From the NCBI RefSeq assembly GCF_016545825.1, contig NC_052619.1, positions 9,873,501 to 9,937,500 on the forward strand: DNA of 64,000 nt. The letters are read 5' to 3'. Shown here in pieces: positions 49,701 to 60,855 of this stretch. This DNA comes from Eucalyptus grandis. Lineage: Eukaryota; Streptophyta; Magnoliopsida; Myrtales; Myrtaceae. The position numbers and the translations under genes are program-made. A model generated the notes under the pieces. That model saw only the letters and a list, made by a program, of their open reading frames with translations. It had not been told where the DNA came from and searched no databases. How positions within the stretch are numbered: the stretch's first letter is position 1; each line of letters starts with the position of its first letter.

Positions 49701-51000
49701 GATGAGAGAAAATATCGACGAGCCTTGCATGATGAATGGACCACCGAGCAGTATCCCATTACTGAGAAGCTACCCACTAAGAAAGGCAAGGAACCTACGG
49801 ACGAGGTCAACACTATAAAGCCTATTTAGAACCGGAGCACAACAACATAACTTATCGGCTCACCGCAAAAGCCAAGGTCCAAAGAGTGCCGACCTCTGAA
49901 ACTCCACCACCTCCCAGTCCCCTCAATAGGCTTAAACTGGCAAAACAAAGGGCTTTACTCAAGAGGTCAGGACCAGGTGTCAAGAAAGGAAAGCTTAAGC
50001 AATACAAGCCAACATCTGCCACTAAACGTAGGAAAAAATTGATAGCCAATGAACGGCAACACCGAGGCTTCAATCATCACCTGTGGTACAGTCTTATGGA
50101 GAGCTATCAGTAATTTATAGATGAGGTTGGCCATTCATCAAACAACTGACTCCTACCCGCGTACAAGATCTAAAGCTTGTTAAAAAGGGGAATGTTTGCC
50201 TTTTAGGGCTTATCTCCCAATAGGCTGCTAAATTTGTCACTTGAATATGAGGATGACGTAGATGCCTCACCCTTGATCAGAATTTTCAACCTAAAGAGAG
50301 CAATGAAATGATCTTGAAAGAGTCTAGCTTCCTTGTGGTAGCAACATTTACCATTGCAATGAATGGAATGTTGATGCAATGGAAAGACCAGTTACCTAAC
50401 TAAGACATAACAGGTCCATCTTGCCTCCACAAGATTACAATTCCTAGAGAAATAGGAGTACCTAATCACCATAAATATAACGATACGACTTGCCCCATGA
50501 TCCACTTGCAATATTTCTAAGCTAAAGTGAGTCGGTACTACAACCAAGTGCCATTCGTAACTCAGACCTTCCAAGAGAGTCTCACAAGACCCGTATTGCA
50601 ATAGTTTTTCATAGCAAGAATCTACCTTATGAGGGATTCGAGTAAGCTGTCTTTCACGTTCCTGCATCAATACCAAACCAAGATTGGAACTAAATTGTCC
50701 GATGTGGATTTGGTTTGTATTAGAAGAAGACTAATGGAGGATTTTCGAATGGAGGATTTTCGAGTATATGTAGAAAGGTGGGAAGCTTTCGTAATGTAGG
50801 CTAACTCTCAACTGGGCAAGAAAGAAATGATGAATCTATACATAAAAGCCTTACTTCGTAAGCAATGCTCTTGATTGCATGGAATACACTTCCATAACTT
50901 TAACGAAGTGGTCCTTTCATGAGAATACTTCGAATCTACTAGGGGCGAAAAACTCGAAGGCATTTAATTTCGGGGCCAACACCATCAACTGTCAAAGTCC
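46735..51000 (+). pseudogene. decayed gag of element A, split by a solo LTR
   Basis: Near 46735-46834 the plus strand reads a gag-like start ending in the frame DAQNRLANIED, close to B's ARCLAKIEE. It then continues after the solo LTR at 49579 (LGEID). Near 50730-50870 another gag-like piece reads RVYVERWEAF and then KKEMMNLYIKAL, which fits the conserved gag W and helix pattern of Tat elements. There are many stops and frameshifts, so it cannot make a protein. The parts between are too decayed to assign. Confidence 0.5.
46835..49573 (-). mobile_element. solo LTR of a Tat/Ogre-like element inserted in A
   Basis: On the minus strand this unit of 2739 bases begins TGTTGACATCTAAATTTTGG and ends GGGTCGCAACA, the same LTR ends as B. 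It is flanked by AAGAT (46830-46834) and AAGAC (49574-49578), a duplication with one transition. There is no internal region, so it fits a solo LTR left by recombination between two LTRs. It cuts gag of element A. The plus-strand frame of 165 codons at 48528-49025 lies wholly in this LTR and I do not regard it as a gene. Confidence 0.75.
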
Positions 51001-51541
51001 TCCCTTTCATAGGAGTTTTCATGGGTTTAAGTTGTTTTTATAATCTCATATTTTCTATCATGTCTAGTATGTTATTGTTGCATATGTTACTGTTGCACTT
51101 TCCATTCCAGTAATTTAATTTGTTTTCACTCAGTGAATGTACGGTTCCAATATTTCATTTCGAGAGTATGAGGTGGTATTCCAAACCGGCTCGGTGATTC
51201 TATCCAACCATGAAATCAAAATATCATCCAAGGAGAATTCTGAGGGCTAGGCTTCCTCATGCTTCCACTAAAAAAAAAAAAATCATTTTGAAAACAAAAA
51301 GCATTTCATTATCAAAAACCTTTTTTTTTATAGCAGATGTCAAATCTAATCCTATTTGTTTTTTTTTATTTACTTATTTCGTGTCTCAGAACATCATCCC
51401 CTTAACTTAGTGTGACTAGGGGCATTTGAAATTGACACATCACGTGGATTCATTGGATTCAAAAATACTATTTCAAGAAAAAAAGGACGAATGATAGGAC
51501 ATAATAGGCACATGCAAATGGTTGAACTCAAAGGATACATA
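51001..51541. other. internal region of element A, not recognised
   Basis: The sequence after the gag remnant shows A and T runs near 51270 and 51325 but no domain. Pol would be expected from here on and is not visible. Confidence 0.4.
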
Positions 51542-52394
51542 GCGTGCGTTTGGGAAGACTTTTGGGGAAAGTCTTTAGGAAAATGCAAAGACCTTTGAGT
51601 TAAAGGTATTTTCCAAAATGCAAACTGTGTTTGGTAAATTATATTTTGAAAGTCCATTTGAAGTACCTCTGAGCAAAATGGTATTTAGGGTTCAAAGGGC
51701 TTGGGTGATAAAAAAAATATTAAAAGAAAAATAAAAAAAAATGACCGGCAAGGGTAGGCGGTCATTGTCGAGGCAGTGGCCAGCGGCGGCCTTAGGCAGC
51801 CCCCGGAGACGATCGGCGAGGGCCGCCTAGGGTCGGGAGACGACTGGCGAGGGTCGCCTAGGGTTGGGTGACCCCTGGCGGCCCTTCATAAAGGTTGGTC
51901 GACCCAAATTTGGGTTTGTCGGAGGTCGCGCGACCGGTGAGACCCAAGTCTGGGTCGCCAGAGGTTGCGTGACCTCGCGGCAACCAGATTTGGGTCGCGC
52001 CTGAAGTCGCATGACCTCCGGTGACCTAGATCTAGGTCACGCTTGGGGTAGCGGTGACGCTACTCACAAGCGGTCGCCGTGACTCACCGGGGTCACGCAA
52101 CTTGCCGGTGATAGTTGCCGCGACCTCGCTGACCTCAGCCGTGACCTCGACGACGAGCTCTTTGATCGGCGGCGTGGCTGGAGAAGGAAGATGAACAGTA
52201 GCATGAACAGTACCCGAGTTATTTCGAGAATGCCGAAAGCCCAAGGCAGCTTAGGACTTACCCTGGGCTTTTAGCCTTGCAAATGCTAGCATTCCCCCAA
52301 AGCCCATTGCAAAGTAGTTCCCAAACACCTCTATTTTGGCCCAAAGGCCTTTAGCCCCCCAAAGCCCATTCGAAAACAATTTCCAAACGCACCC
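51542..52394. mobile_element. PIF/Harbinger-like non-autonomous element with GC-rich core
   Basis: The ends are GCGTGCGTTTGG on the left and CCAAACGCACCC on the right, inverted with one mismatch. They are flanked by ATA on both sides (51539-51541 and 52395-52397). The three-base duplication and the GGGTGCGTTTGG-type end resemble Tourist/Harbinger MITEs, although ATA is not their usual TWA target. The arms share AAAGGC, GGGCTTTGGGG and similar blocks. The core (about 51750-52190) is GC-rich with repeated GGTCGC motifs. No transposase is present. Confidence 0.7.
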
Positions 52395-52397
52395 ATA

Positions 52398-55137
52398 TTG
52401 TGGTAGCTTAGGTAGGATAACCTGGGAATCCTTTTCCATGTTGCTCTCAGCCTCCCCTATTTTGTGAGCCATCCCTAGAGCTTTGTGCGCTCCACCTCGC
52501 ACCCGCACAACACTGCCTCAAGTTTAAGCAGTGTCTCCTTTGCACAATGTACCCCAAGAGACTAGACATTGTAGTTTCATTGATGGGATATTCAACTTTG
52601 ACAAGCCAAGAAGCACGGAGAATGGATTCTTTCTATTCTTTTGAATTGGCTACTGTTAATAGAGAGAAAATTCAAACAGTCGAGACGATTTCTAACCCCT
52701 AGTCCAAATGATGACTTTAGAATTTGGAAACCTCACTTCTTGTTCCAGACGCATACTCTCCTGAGAAGTGATTGCCATAAAAAAATCGGAGGTTTTGACT
52801 ATCCATCTCAAATTCCGTGGAAGCTTGAGGTACGTGGCTTTGCCTTATGCTGTTAATGTTCAAATGATCAAAGGCAAAAGAAAAAATTCCACAAAATGAA
52901 GGCCTTGAAGATGGATCAACAACCATTGGTCGTGCATACATGGCCACGGATGATAAAGGCCAATCAAAAGAAATGCTAAATCGTGACAAGACAAAATAGC
53001 TGTCACCAACATTCAAGACATTTTGAGAAGTCATTAAATACAAACTCTGGATAATGGTAATTTGGTATTGTTTCTAATATTCCCCCCTTTAACTTTGCCT
53101 TTAACATAGTTTTCATGTTCAATAGGAAGCATTGAGATTCGAAGAACAGACTCAATAGGTTAATTTGAGCAAATTAATATTGGCCAAGCAAGCGCACATG
53201 AGTAACCCACATCAAATTCACCTAACTTGATGTGAAAAGACGTGTTGTCTCAAAGCAGGTTCAATTAAATAAAAAAAGAAAGTGCCCTATGGACATTACC
53301 GGCGCTTTGGCCTAGTGGTATGGGGAATGAATAGGTCCAGACATGGCTAGGATTCGATCCTTGGAAGCGGCAATAAGGTTGCCATGTAAAGAACTAATAA
53401 AGTTTTTTTTTTGGTCCTCTTGGTTTTGCAAAAGCAGGAGGGTGCTTGGCCTAATGAAACCAAAAGTACAGAACTTCACACCCTTCTCAAGATTTAGGAC
53501 CACATGTTTATTAAGTTGTATGCAAACTGATGAGTCATTTGCAAACCAACAAAGGAAAATGTTGTATCGCTCTTAGTCTTTCAACCCTTGAAAATTCATA
53601 CACTAACACATTTCCTCCTATTTGTTGCCAAAGGTGTGGACGACAAACCAAGGAGAGAAATGTCAACCTCTGATTAACTCTCCAAAGTGAAATAGCATCC
53701 TAAGTATTGCCAAAGCAGATCCCATGAAACATTCGGGTCTCAATTCACATTTTCTTCCGGCCCTACTTATTAATTTATTCTCTCTTGTGCAAGGGCAAAA
53801 CCAGACGCATCTGTTGAATCAAGGATTGGCCTTGATTAATTATTTGTGTCATTTCCCATTTTGAATAAAGGCAATCCATTGGCACCTCTTTTTTTGAATA
53901 ATTTCCTTTGTGTTCAAGATTCAATACATCTATAGAGGGAATTTTGTTGAATTAATGCTTTTGATGAAATTTTTGAGTATGATCAATTGTTTGTGCTAGG
54001 AGTACAAAGTTTTTTCGCGAATGGTATGATAACCAAAGTAATGAGGGGCATTTCATTTCTATATTCTAAATACTACAGGTCATCTATTGCCTATCTTCTT
54101 TGAGCCCCATACACTTATGAAGTTTCTTTCATATTACCCCTATCAAGAACCATCCCATACCGAGGTAGATCGGAGGTAGGGCGGTATCACATGGTGAGAA
54201 AATGGATAGAAATTTTCTTACTCGCACTTGTATAAATCTTTAAGTGTTTTTATTGCATATGAGTACTCACAATAATTTAAGTGCCCTAGAAGGACGAAGA
54301 ATGAGTCCGTAATTTCACCCGAGGCAAAGCAGGATCACTACCGTTCATGCAGCATAATTCGGAGCACTAGCTAAAGATGAAGATCCAAGAGTCTAATAGT
54401 AGTGTTTTGTTTGAACTTGCCTAGGCCAGTCCTCAAATAACAAAAATGAAAAACTAAGGGCATGAAAAAACAATATGCATCATAAAAGTAAAGTCAATGC
54501 CATAGATAAGAAAATTAGATTAAAAACTAAGAGCGTGAAAAAGTAATGTGCCTAGCAAAAAACAAGGCTGATACCCTTAGATAAAAATGTGAATTTTAGC
54601 CATTTGGACTCCTAAGGAAAGCTGCTATCGCGGTTCAATTAATGGGGCCTCCATGAAGATAATATCTGACAATGAGAAGAAAGACCAGTGATAATATTAG
54701 GACAATCACCAACTCCCACCCTTTTACACATGAACCGAGCTTACGTTGTGTCCCTTAATAAAAGTCTTTTCAGATTATGGCACTTCAATTAACATAAAAC
54801 TTCATATGTTTATAAGCATCGTTTGAAGAAGTACGGGCAAGATTATTTCTATATCTTTTTGCAGGATTCTTGACTTATAAACCTAGAGGTGATTGTGCTG
54901 CACTTCTTTTATAAGCCTTGACCTTGATGGTTCCCTTTGATAAGTTGTTGACTAAGCTTACATTACGGTCCTAACAAAGACCTCTCAGATTGGTAAATTC
55001 ATACCGCTTGTGAGAATACTCTGACGCTTGCTAACATAATGACAATGGGATTGTGTGGTTCTTATAAATCTTGTATTAATGGTCAAGATAAGACAGCCTT
55101 TTCCATGAGAGTGAGCGGAAAGTTCTTTTAGATTGAG
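52398..55137. other. internal region of element A or later insertions, not recognised
   Basis: I find no coding domain here apart from a SINE-like unit near 53295. The stretch lies between a MITE and a foldback element and may be a remnant of A or another decayed insertion. Confidence 0.35.
53294..53412 (+). mobile_element. tRNA-derived SINE-like unit
   Basis: The sequence holds an RNA polymerase III A-box-like TGGCCTAGTGG (53307-53317) and a B-box-like GGATTCGATCC (53350-53360), about 40 bases apart, and ends at a T run (53404-53412). This is the layout of plant tRNA-derived SINEs that end in T. It is not a tRNA gene because the paired stems are missing. I could not find clear target duplications. 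Confidence 0.55.
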
Positions 55138-55675
55138 GGGGTGCATGACATTTGCCTATTTCTATTCCATAAATAATTTTTCTACTTCAGACCTGTTTCT
55201 GGAATAGAAATCTGTTTGATAAACTTATTTCGTTTTCTATTTCTGGAATAGATTTCTATTCCAGAAATATGTTTGGAATAGAAATCAGAAATAGAAATTT
55301 TCTACTTCTCTATTTCTAGAACAAAAAAGAGAAATAAATTTTTTTCTCATCATTCATCAATCGGTCCTTCATCCGTTGCCATTGACCACCGTCTGTCGGT
55401 CGTCGGCCGCTCGCTAGCCCTCGCTGGCCGCCGGTCGCCGGTTGCCACCGCCGCCATAGCTGCCGCCGTCCATCACCGCTATCCGCCAGTCCACTACGGT
55501 CCGAAAGAAAGAAATTTTGTGTCGTTATGAAACGAATTTCTATTTTTATAGTAGAAATTTTGTGTCGTTATTAAACGGTTATTTTTGCTTAGAAACTCTT
55601 CTAGAAATAAAAATAAAAAAATCTATTTTTATTCCAAAAACTATTTCTATAACATAATGGTTGTCATGCGCACCC
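55138..55675. mobile_element. foldback element with GC-rich core
   Basis: The left end GGGTGCATGACA and the reverse of the right end GGGTGCGCATGACA are inverted copies. Inner arms repeat TTTCTATTTCTGGAATAGAAA-type blocks in both directions. A GC-rich core (about 55375-55500) rich in GCCGCC and CGTC lies between. I could not fix the target duplication, so the superfamily is open. Confidence 0.6.
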
Positions 55676-55853
55676 GAAAGTCCCTCATTTGGCATGTTCA
55701 AGACGTCTACATTTTGAATGAAGATCGTCTTTCTAAATTTTTCCTAGTGGAACTTTGGTGATGCAAAACTGATAAAATTGTTATGCATGAACCCCTTCTG
55801 AACTCATGAATTTACAGCATGTTTGCATATTGCATGAGACATATTTTCAAAAA

Positions 55854-56218
55854 GGGATAAGTGTTGCGAAGTCCTAAAACTTGTCACAAAAATGCAATTA
55901 AGTCCTAAATCTTGTAAAAAATGCAATTAAGTCCTAAAACTTGTCAAAATGTTTCAATTGAGTCCTAAAACCGACGTCGTCAAATTTCCTAACGGATTTT
56001 TTTTTTTAAACTATTAGCCACGTAGGAGAGAGAAACAATTAAAAAAAGCCACGTCCGTGCCACGTCAGCTTTTTCCGTTAGGAAATTTGATGGCATCGAT
56101 TTTAAGACTCGATTGAAATATTTTGACAAGTTTTAGGACTTAATTGCACTTTTTGCAAGTTTTATGACTCAATTGCATTTTTGTGACAAGTTTTAGGACT
56201 TTTTTTAGCACTTATCCC
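55854..56218. mobile_element. MULE-type foldback MITE with long inverted repeats
   Basis: The element starts GGGATAAGTG and the reverse of its end is GGGATAAGTG. The arms continue for about 150 bases as repeats of AGTCCTAAAACTTGTCA and AATGCAATT. The flanks are TTTCAAAAA (55845-55853) and TTTCGGAAA (56219-56227), a 9-bp duplication with two transitions. There is no coding content. Confidence 0.82.
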
Positions 56219-56299
56219 TTTCGGAAATCAAGATATCATCAGGTAAGCATATATTTGCCTCTATTTCCAAAAAAACCGTGTGTCTAGCCAAGTGTTTCA

Positions 56300-56930
56300 T
56301 TGCCTTTAAGTATTTGCCACTGTTCGAGTACTCTGTTTTATTGATATTCGACCTGTTGAGATGTCTTCGGAGTTTGGATACTTGCGATTGTCCAGGTATC
56401 CCACTTCCTTCGAGTACTTGCCACTATCACGATACTCTCTCTTATCAACGCTCGACTTATTCGAGTTGCCTTCTGAGTATGAATACTTACTACTGTGTAG
56501 GTATACCATTGTGTTCGAGTACTTGCTATTATTTAGGTGCTTTCTCTTATTGACACTCAACTGGTTTGAGTTGTTTTCAAAGTATGGATACTTGCGACTG
56601 TTCAAGTATCCCGTTGTTTTCGAGTACTTACATCTTGGGATACTTGTGATTGTCAAGTATTTCACTAGTTTGTGTGCCTACTACTACCCAGGTATGTTCT
56701 CTTATCACCACGAGACTCGGCTTGCCTGAGTTGTCCTCAAATTATATCATTGAATACTTATAGCTGTTCAAGTATTCCACTGCTTTATGTGCCCGCGGCT
56801 ACCCAGGTATGCTCTCCTATCACCACGACACTCGATTTGCCCAAGTGTCCCCAAATTATATCATTAAATACTTGTAGATGTCCAAGTATTCCACTGTCCT
56901 GTGTGCTTGCGGCTACCAAGGTATTCAAAA
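56300..56930 (+). repeat. tandem array 1 in the 3' region of element A (about 104 bp unit)
   Basis: Units of roughly 100-110 bases repeat TTCGAGTACTTGC, CTCTCTTATCAACG-type and GTTTGGATACTTGCGA blocks at about 56311, 56414 and 56523. They continue with more drift to about 56930 (TACCCAGGTATG-type blocks near 56690 and 56800). It lies between pol's expected place and the 3' LTR. Confidence 0.75.
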
Positions 56931-57024
56931 GTTTATTGCCCTTGAGAAAAAGTTGGCCACTAAACAGACAACCAGTTCCTCACTTCATCAGATAAGCCTC
57001 GTGCTACATCCAAAAATTATGTCA

Positions 57025-57475
57025 CTAGGAGGTGAGAGACCTTCATCAATTACTAGTAGGTGAGAGACCTTTACAAATATTTGAGATACATCATCGATAT
57101 CCTATTTATTAGGAGATGGGAGACCTTCACCAATTATCAGGAGGTGGGAAACATTCACCAATTATCAAGAGGTGAGTGACCTTCACGAATATCCGATGAG
57201 CATCCTTAATATTCCATTTGCCAAGAGGTGGAAGACCTTCACCAATTGACCTTCATGAATATTCGAGGAACATCATTGATATTTCAATTAATAGGAGGCA
57301 AGAGACCTTCATGATTATCCAAGTTGCGTCCTTGATATTTCATTTACCAGGGGGTGTGAGACCTTCACCAATTACCAAGAGGTGGGAGACCTTTACAAAT
57401 ATTTAAGGTGTGTCCTTGATATTCCACTCACAATGAGGTGGGAGACCTTTATCAATTACTAAGATGTGAGAAACC
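57025..57475 (+). repeat. tandem array 2 in the 3' region of element A
   Basis: The motif AGGAGGTGGGAGACCTTCAC recurs about ten times with variants, alternating with blocks like ATCCTTGATATTCCATTT. The basic spacing is about 35-45 bases with a higher-order unit near 110 bases. The unit is unrelated to arrays 1, 3 and 4. Confidence 0.75.
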
Positions 57476-57489
57476 TTCATGGATATCTG

Positions 57490-57795
57490 CAGCTCGGAGT
57501 CCCTTTTCATCGACTCGACATGCTCCTATAGCTTGGAGTCTCCCCTTCATCAACCCAATGTGCTTCCGCAGTCTAGAGTCTCTCCTTTATCGACCCAATG
57601 TGCTTCCGAAATCCAGAGTCCTCCTACATTGACTCAGTGTGCTTTCGTAGCCTAGAGTCCATCTTCATTGACTTGACGTACTTTTGTAGCTCAAATTTCC
57701 CACTTTATCGATCAGTGTGTTTTTTGTAGCCCGAAGTCCCCTTAATCAACTTGGCATGCTTATGTAGCTCGAAGTCCCTTTTTATTGACGTGGCA
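57490..57795 (+). repeat. tandem array 3 in the 3' region of element A (about 48 bp unit)
   Basis: Six to seven units of about 48 bases carry a variant of GTAGCTTGGAGTCC, then a C/T-rich TTCATCGAC stretch, then a TGTGCTTCC block (57490 to about 57795). Confidence 0.75.
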
Positions 57796-57809
57796 AGTTT
57801 CTGTAGTAT

Positions 57810-58330
57810 GAAATCAAATAAACAACTTGTTGCTCTAATAGATAACCAAAGAATGGTTTGAGTTCTAGAAAAGCAATCCCTCATCAAGGCAATCAAAGAA
57901 AAGTTTGAATCCTAGAAAAATAACTTGTTACTCTAATAGGTGACCGAAGATTAGTTCAAGTCCTAAAAATGCAATTTCTCGTCAAAGCGACCGAAAAAAT
58001 GTTTGGGTCCTGGACAACTTGTTACACTAATAGGCGACTGAAGAATGATTCGATCATGGAAAAGTAATTTCCCGTCAAGGCGACCGAAAAAATGTTTGGG
58101 TCATAGACAACTTATTATTCTAACAAGTGAGTGAAGAATGGTTTGGGTCTTGGAAAAGCAATCCCTTGTCAAGGTGACCAAAGAAAGGTTCAAGTCCTAA
58201 ACAAACAACTTATTGCTCTAATAGGCGACTGAAGAATGGTTCGAGTCCTAAATAAATAATTTGTTGCTCTAACAGGCGATCGAAGAAATGTTCGGGTCTT
58301 CGAAAAGCAACTCCTTCACGTTATCAGGTA
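57810..58330 (+). repeat. tandem array 4 in the 3' region of element A
   Basis: The blocks CAACTTGTTGCTCTAATAGG, CGACCGAAGAATGGTTTG-like and GTCCTAGAAAAGCAA recur at intervals of about 55-60 bases, with an alternating dimer near 115 bases. The array ends shortly before the polypurine tract. Confidence 0.75.
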
Positions 58331-58554
58331 AGATGATACCCTAATACTTGCTAAACTTGGGGTTCGTTCCCTATATCACTCTTTCTTGGTAAGTAATTAT
58401 AGGTATTTTCTTATCCGTGTTAGCATGTATTATGCTATAGTACCATTTTTGTATAGGACACCTGGTCCCAACATAAGGTATTATCCACTGTACATGCATG
58501 GACAAAATTTATATATCAATTTGTCTTTGAATGCAATCTTTGCAAGCTCACATT

Positions 58555-58567
58555 CAAAGAGAGGCAA
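58555..58567 (+). other. polypurine tract of element A
   Basis: CAAAGAGAGGCAA lies just before the 3' LTR. Element B has CAAAGAGGGGCAA at the equivalent place on the other strand. Confidence 0.65.
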
Positions 58568-58568
58568 T

Positions 58569-59096
58569 CATTAACATCTAAATTTTGGCTAAGTATTTAT
58601 GATTAAAATTGCATAGAAAATTGGGAACCAATTTGACCCTAACAAAATATTTTTCCCATCACCTAGGTATTAATATCATACGCTTTTACTAAGGTTTATT
58701 ATTCTATTTTATTCTTCTTATTTTACACTATTTTCGGATAAACTAAGTATGTTTAAAAAAAGAAAAAAGAAAGGCCCACAAGGGCTGGGCGGGCCTAGGG
58801 CCCATTCCCACCTATTCTTGCCCTTGGCCTAGCCCCTTCTCACTTGTCTTCTTCCTCCCTCCTTCCTTTGCAACCCATGCGTAGGAGACCGAGGTGGAGG
58901 AGCGAGGGTAGACTGATGATTGAGGGGGCGACTGAGCACGCGTCTTTAATGCGGTAGAAGAGGCGGCCTAGCTAAAGCCACCTTGACTGGTGGGATGCCA
59001 GTTCGGCTGGGGGAGGCCAATTACAGTGCCAAAGACCCGCGATCGAAGAGCCACTATTGACTAGTCCCTTCATCGGGCAGAGACACGAAGACATGA

Positions 59097-59143
<47 letters not shown>

Positions 59144-59292
59144 CGAGCTCTGAGGACTTCCCCTGAAAGACATCGGGGGAGGTTGAGAGTGAGCAAATCC
59201 GAGAGCGAGAGAGTGATCTGTGAGAGGGATTCCAACTATGGAGGGCGGAGGTCCGAGGAAGAGAGATCTAAGGAGGGAGACTCGTTGATCGG

Positions 59293-59347
<55 letters not shown>

Positions 59348-60561
59348 CCCTTAGCCAAATCACAGAGACCCTCGCTATGTTGCTGACGCTCGACATCATT
59401 TGTCACTGCTCCGACGTCACCTACTTCGCCTAAGTCGAGTTGCACTATCACTGTCCCTCGACACCAACTGCTGCTGCAGATCTATTGCCTACGCCTAGGG
59501 ATGTCTCTGTTCTGTCTAGTGACAACCCAGTCGTTTGTTGATCATAGCCGAGCTTCACACCATCGAACCTACCATCGGCTCCTTTGCTGCTTGCCGATCC
59601 ACCGCCATCCTTATTGTCGCTGCCACCTCGCCGTCACATTCGCCAGTCCCTTGACACGAGTTGCTGCAAAATCTGTTGAGCGGGCCCACGGTGGCCGACG
59701 TCGCTCGCCTCAACTGTCTTCGTCGAGTGTCGCAGGGGGAAGAGAGACAAAAGGGTGATTCAGGTAGGGTCCCAGCTGATAAGTGGGTTTTGAGTTGGGC
59801 CTTCATTTTAAGAAGGGAACCAGATTGGACTGGTATATCAAGCCCAACCTAGCCACGATACGAGTGACCCAGTTTGGTCTCTACCTGGAGACCCAAACCA
59901 GGTCATTTTAGTGTAATATAATATAATATTTCTAATATTAACAAATATTTTATAATTAAATGAATACAAAATGGAAATATAAAAAAAAGTAATTTTTATT
60001 TTCCAAAAAAAATTAGAAAAATCCAAAAATAATTTTTATTTTAAAAAAGAAAAAGCGAAAAAAATTCACCAATACATGGAAAATCTTTTAAAAAGGAAAA
60101 TCGTGTTTAATTTCTTGTAAGCAAATATTAGCTTATTTCCCTCATTACAATTGTGCCTTTGTGATGCATAAATTTATATTTCTTCAGTTTGATTAGGAAT
60201 TGAATTCTAGAACTCATGATTGGTATAAAATACTGCATAAATGCTTTATTTGATGTTTAAACAAGATTAGGTACCGGAAGAGTATTAGTGATTAACTAGT
60301 ATAATTAGGTCATTGATCCTAGTTTCTCTAATTGCATAGGAGCGAAATATTTCTCCGATATTTTACTTGGATTTCTAATCGACCCACCCCAAATTAATTA
60401 GTGGCGACTTTTATTTGAAATTAACTTGTAGGTTAAAAACTCGGATCATAAGTCGTGAATTAGTAGGTTTGGAAGAGCTCAAGTTAAGCCTAATACTTAG
60501 CAAGCCATTAGCTTCCACACACACCCGCGCATAAGGGCGCCCAAAAAAAGAGGTCGCGACG
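58569..60561 (+). mobile_element. 3' LTR of element A (uninterrupted)
   Basis: This LTR of about 1993 bases is the uninterrupted partner of the split 5' LTR. At 58895-58915 it reads GAGGAGCGAGGGTAGACTG with no insert, which is the empty site of element B. It carries longer GA tracts (59099-59141 and 59301-59342) than the 5' copy. It ends GGTCGCGACG and is followed by GTCAT. Confidence 0.85.
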
Positions 60562-60566
60562 GTCAT

Positions 60567-60855
60567 CCATTTAAGGAAAGTAAACGGAACATATCATTTA
60601 TCCTAAAATCTCAATTCACATTCATGTGGACACATTGAACAAGAACAATATATCGAGAATACCCAGCTGCAAACTGAACTAGCTTGCAGGAACCACCAAC
60701 TGAGCAACACGAAAGAATCGCTTCACTTTATTATGATTTCAGCTTACCATGGATTACATTATTCTCCACAGGACGAGAGAAAGAGATAGAGATATATCCC
60801 ACACAACTGAATCAACCAATACCAGAAAAAAGAAATTAGATCAATTACAATTAGA
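60567..60855. other. 3' flank of the CASP-like gene
   Basis: Fewer than 300 bases separate the retroelement end from the gene's stop codon. They must contain the 3' untranslated region. I see no clear poly-A signal. Confidence 0.4.

Larger units (their letters stand above)
18096..60561 (+). mobile_element. retrotransposon A: old Tat/Ogre-like Ty3 LTR element, host of the whole nest
   Basis: The outer element runs from the LTR start TGTTGATACTT at 18096 to 60561. It is flanked by GTCAT on both sides (18091-18095 and 60562-60566). Its 5' LTR is 18096-18464 plus 43030-44708, split by element B. Its 3' LTR is 58569-60561. A primer-site-like TTGGCAACTTCGTTGGAGA follows the 5' LTR, and a purine tract (CAAAGAGAGGCAA) precedes the 3' LTR. 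Inside are a decayed ORF1 and gag on the plus strand. No protease, RT or integrase can be recognised, so pol seems deleted. Without B it is about 17.9 kb, and part of that is later insertions. The 3' LTR start is degraded (CATTAACATCT) and its last base is G where A is expected. Confidence 0.8.

Noticed and set aside
53299..53375. A tRNA gene
   Set aside because: Box A and box B are present but the cloverleaf stems do not pair, so a SINE head is the better reading.
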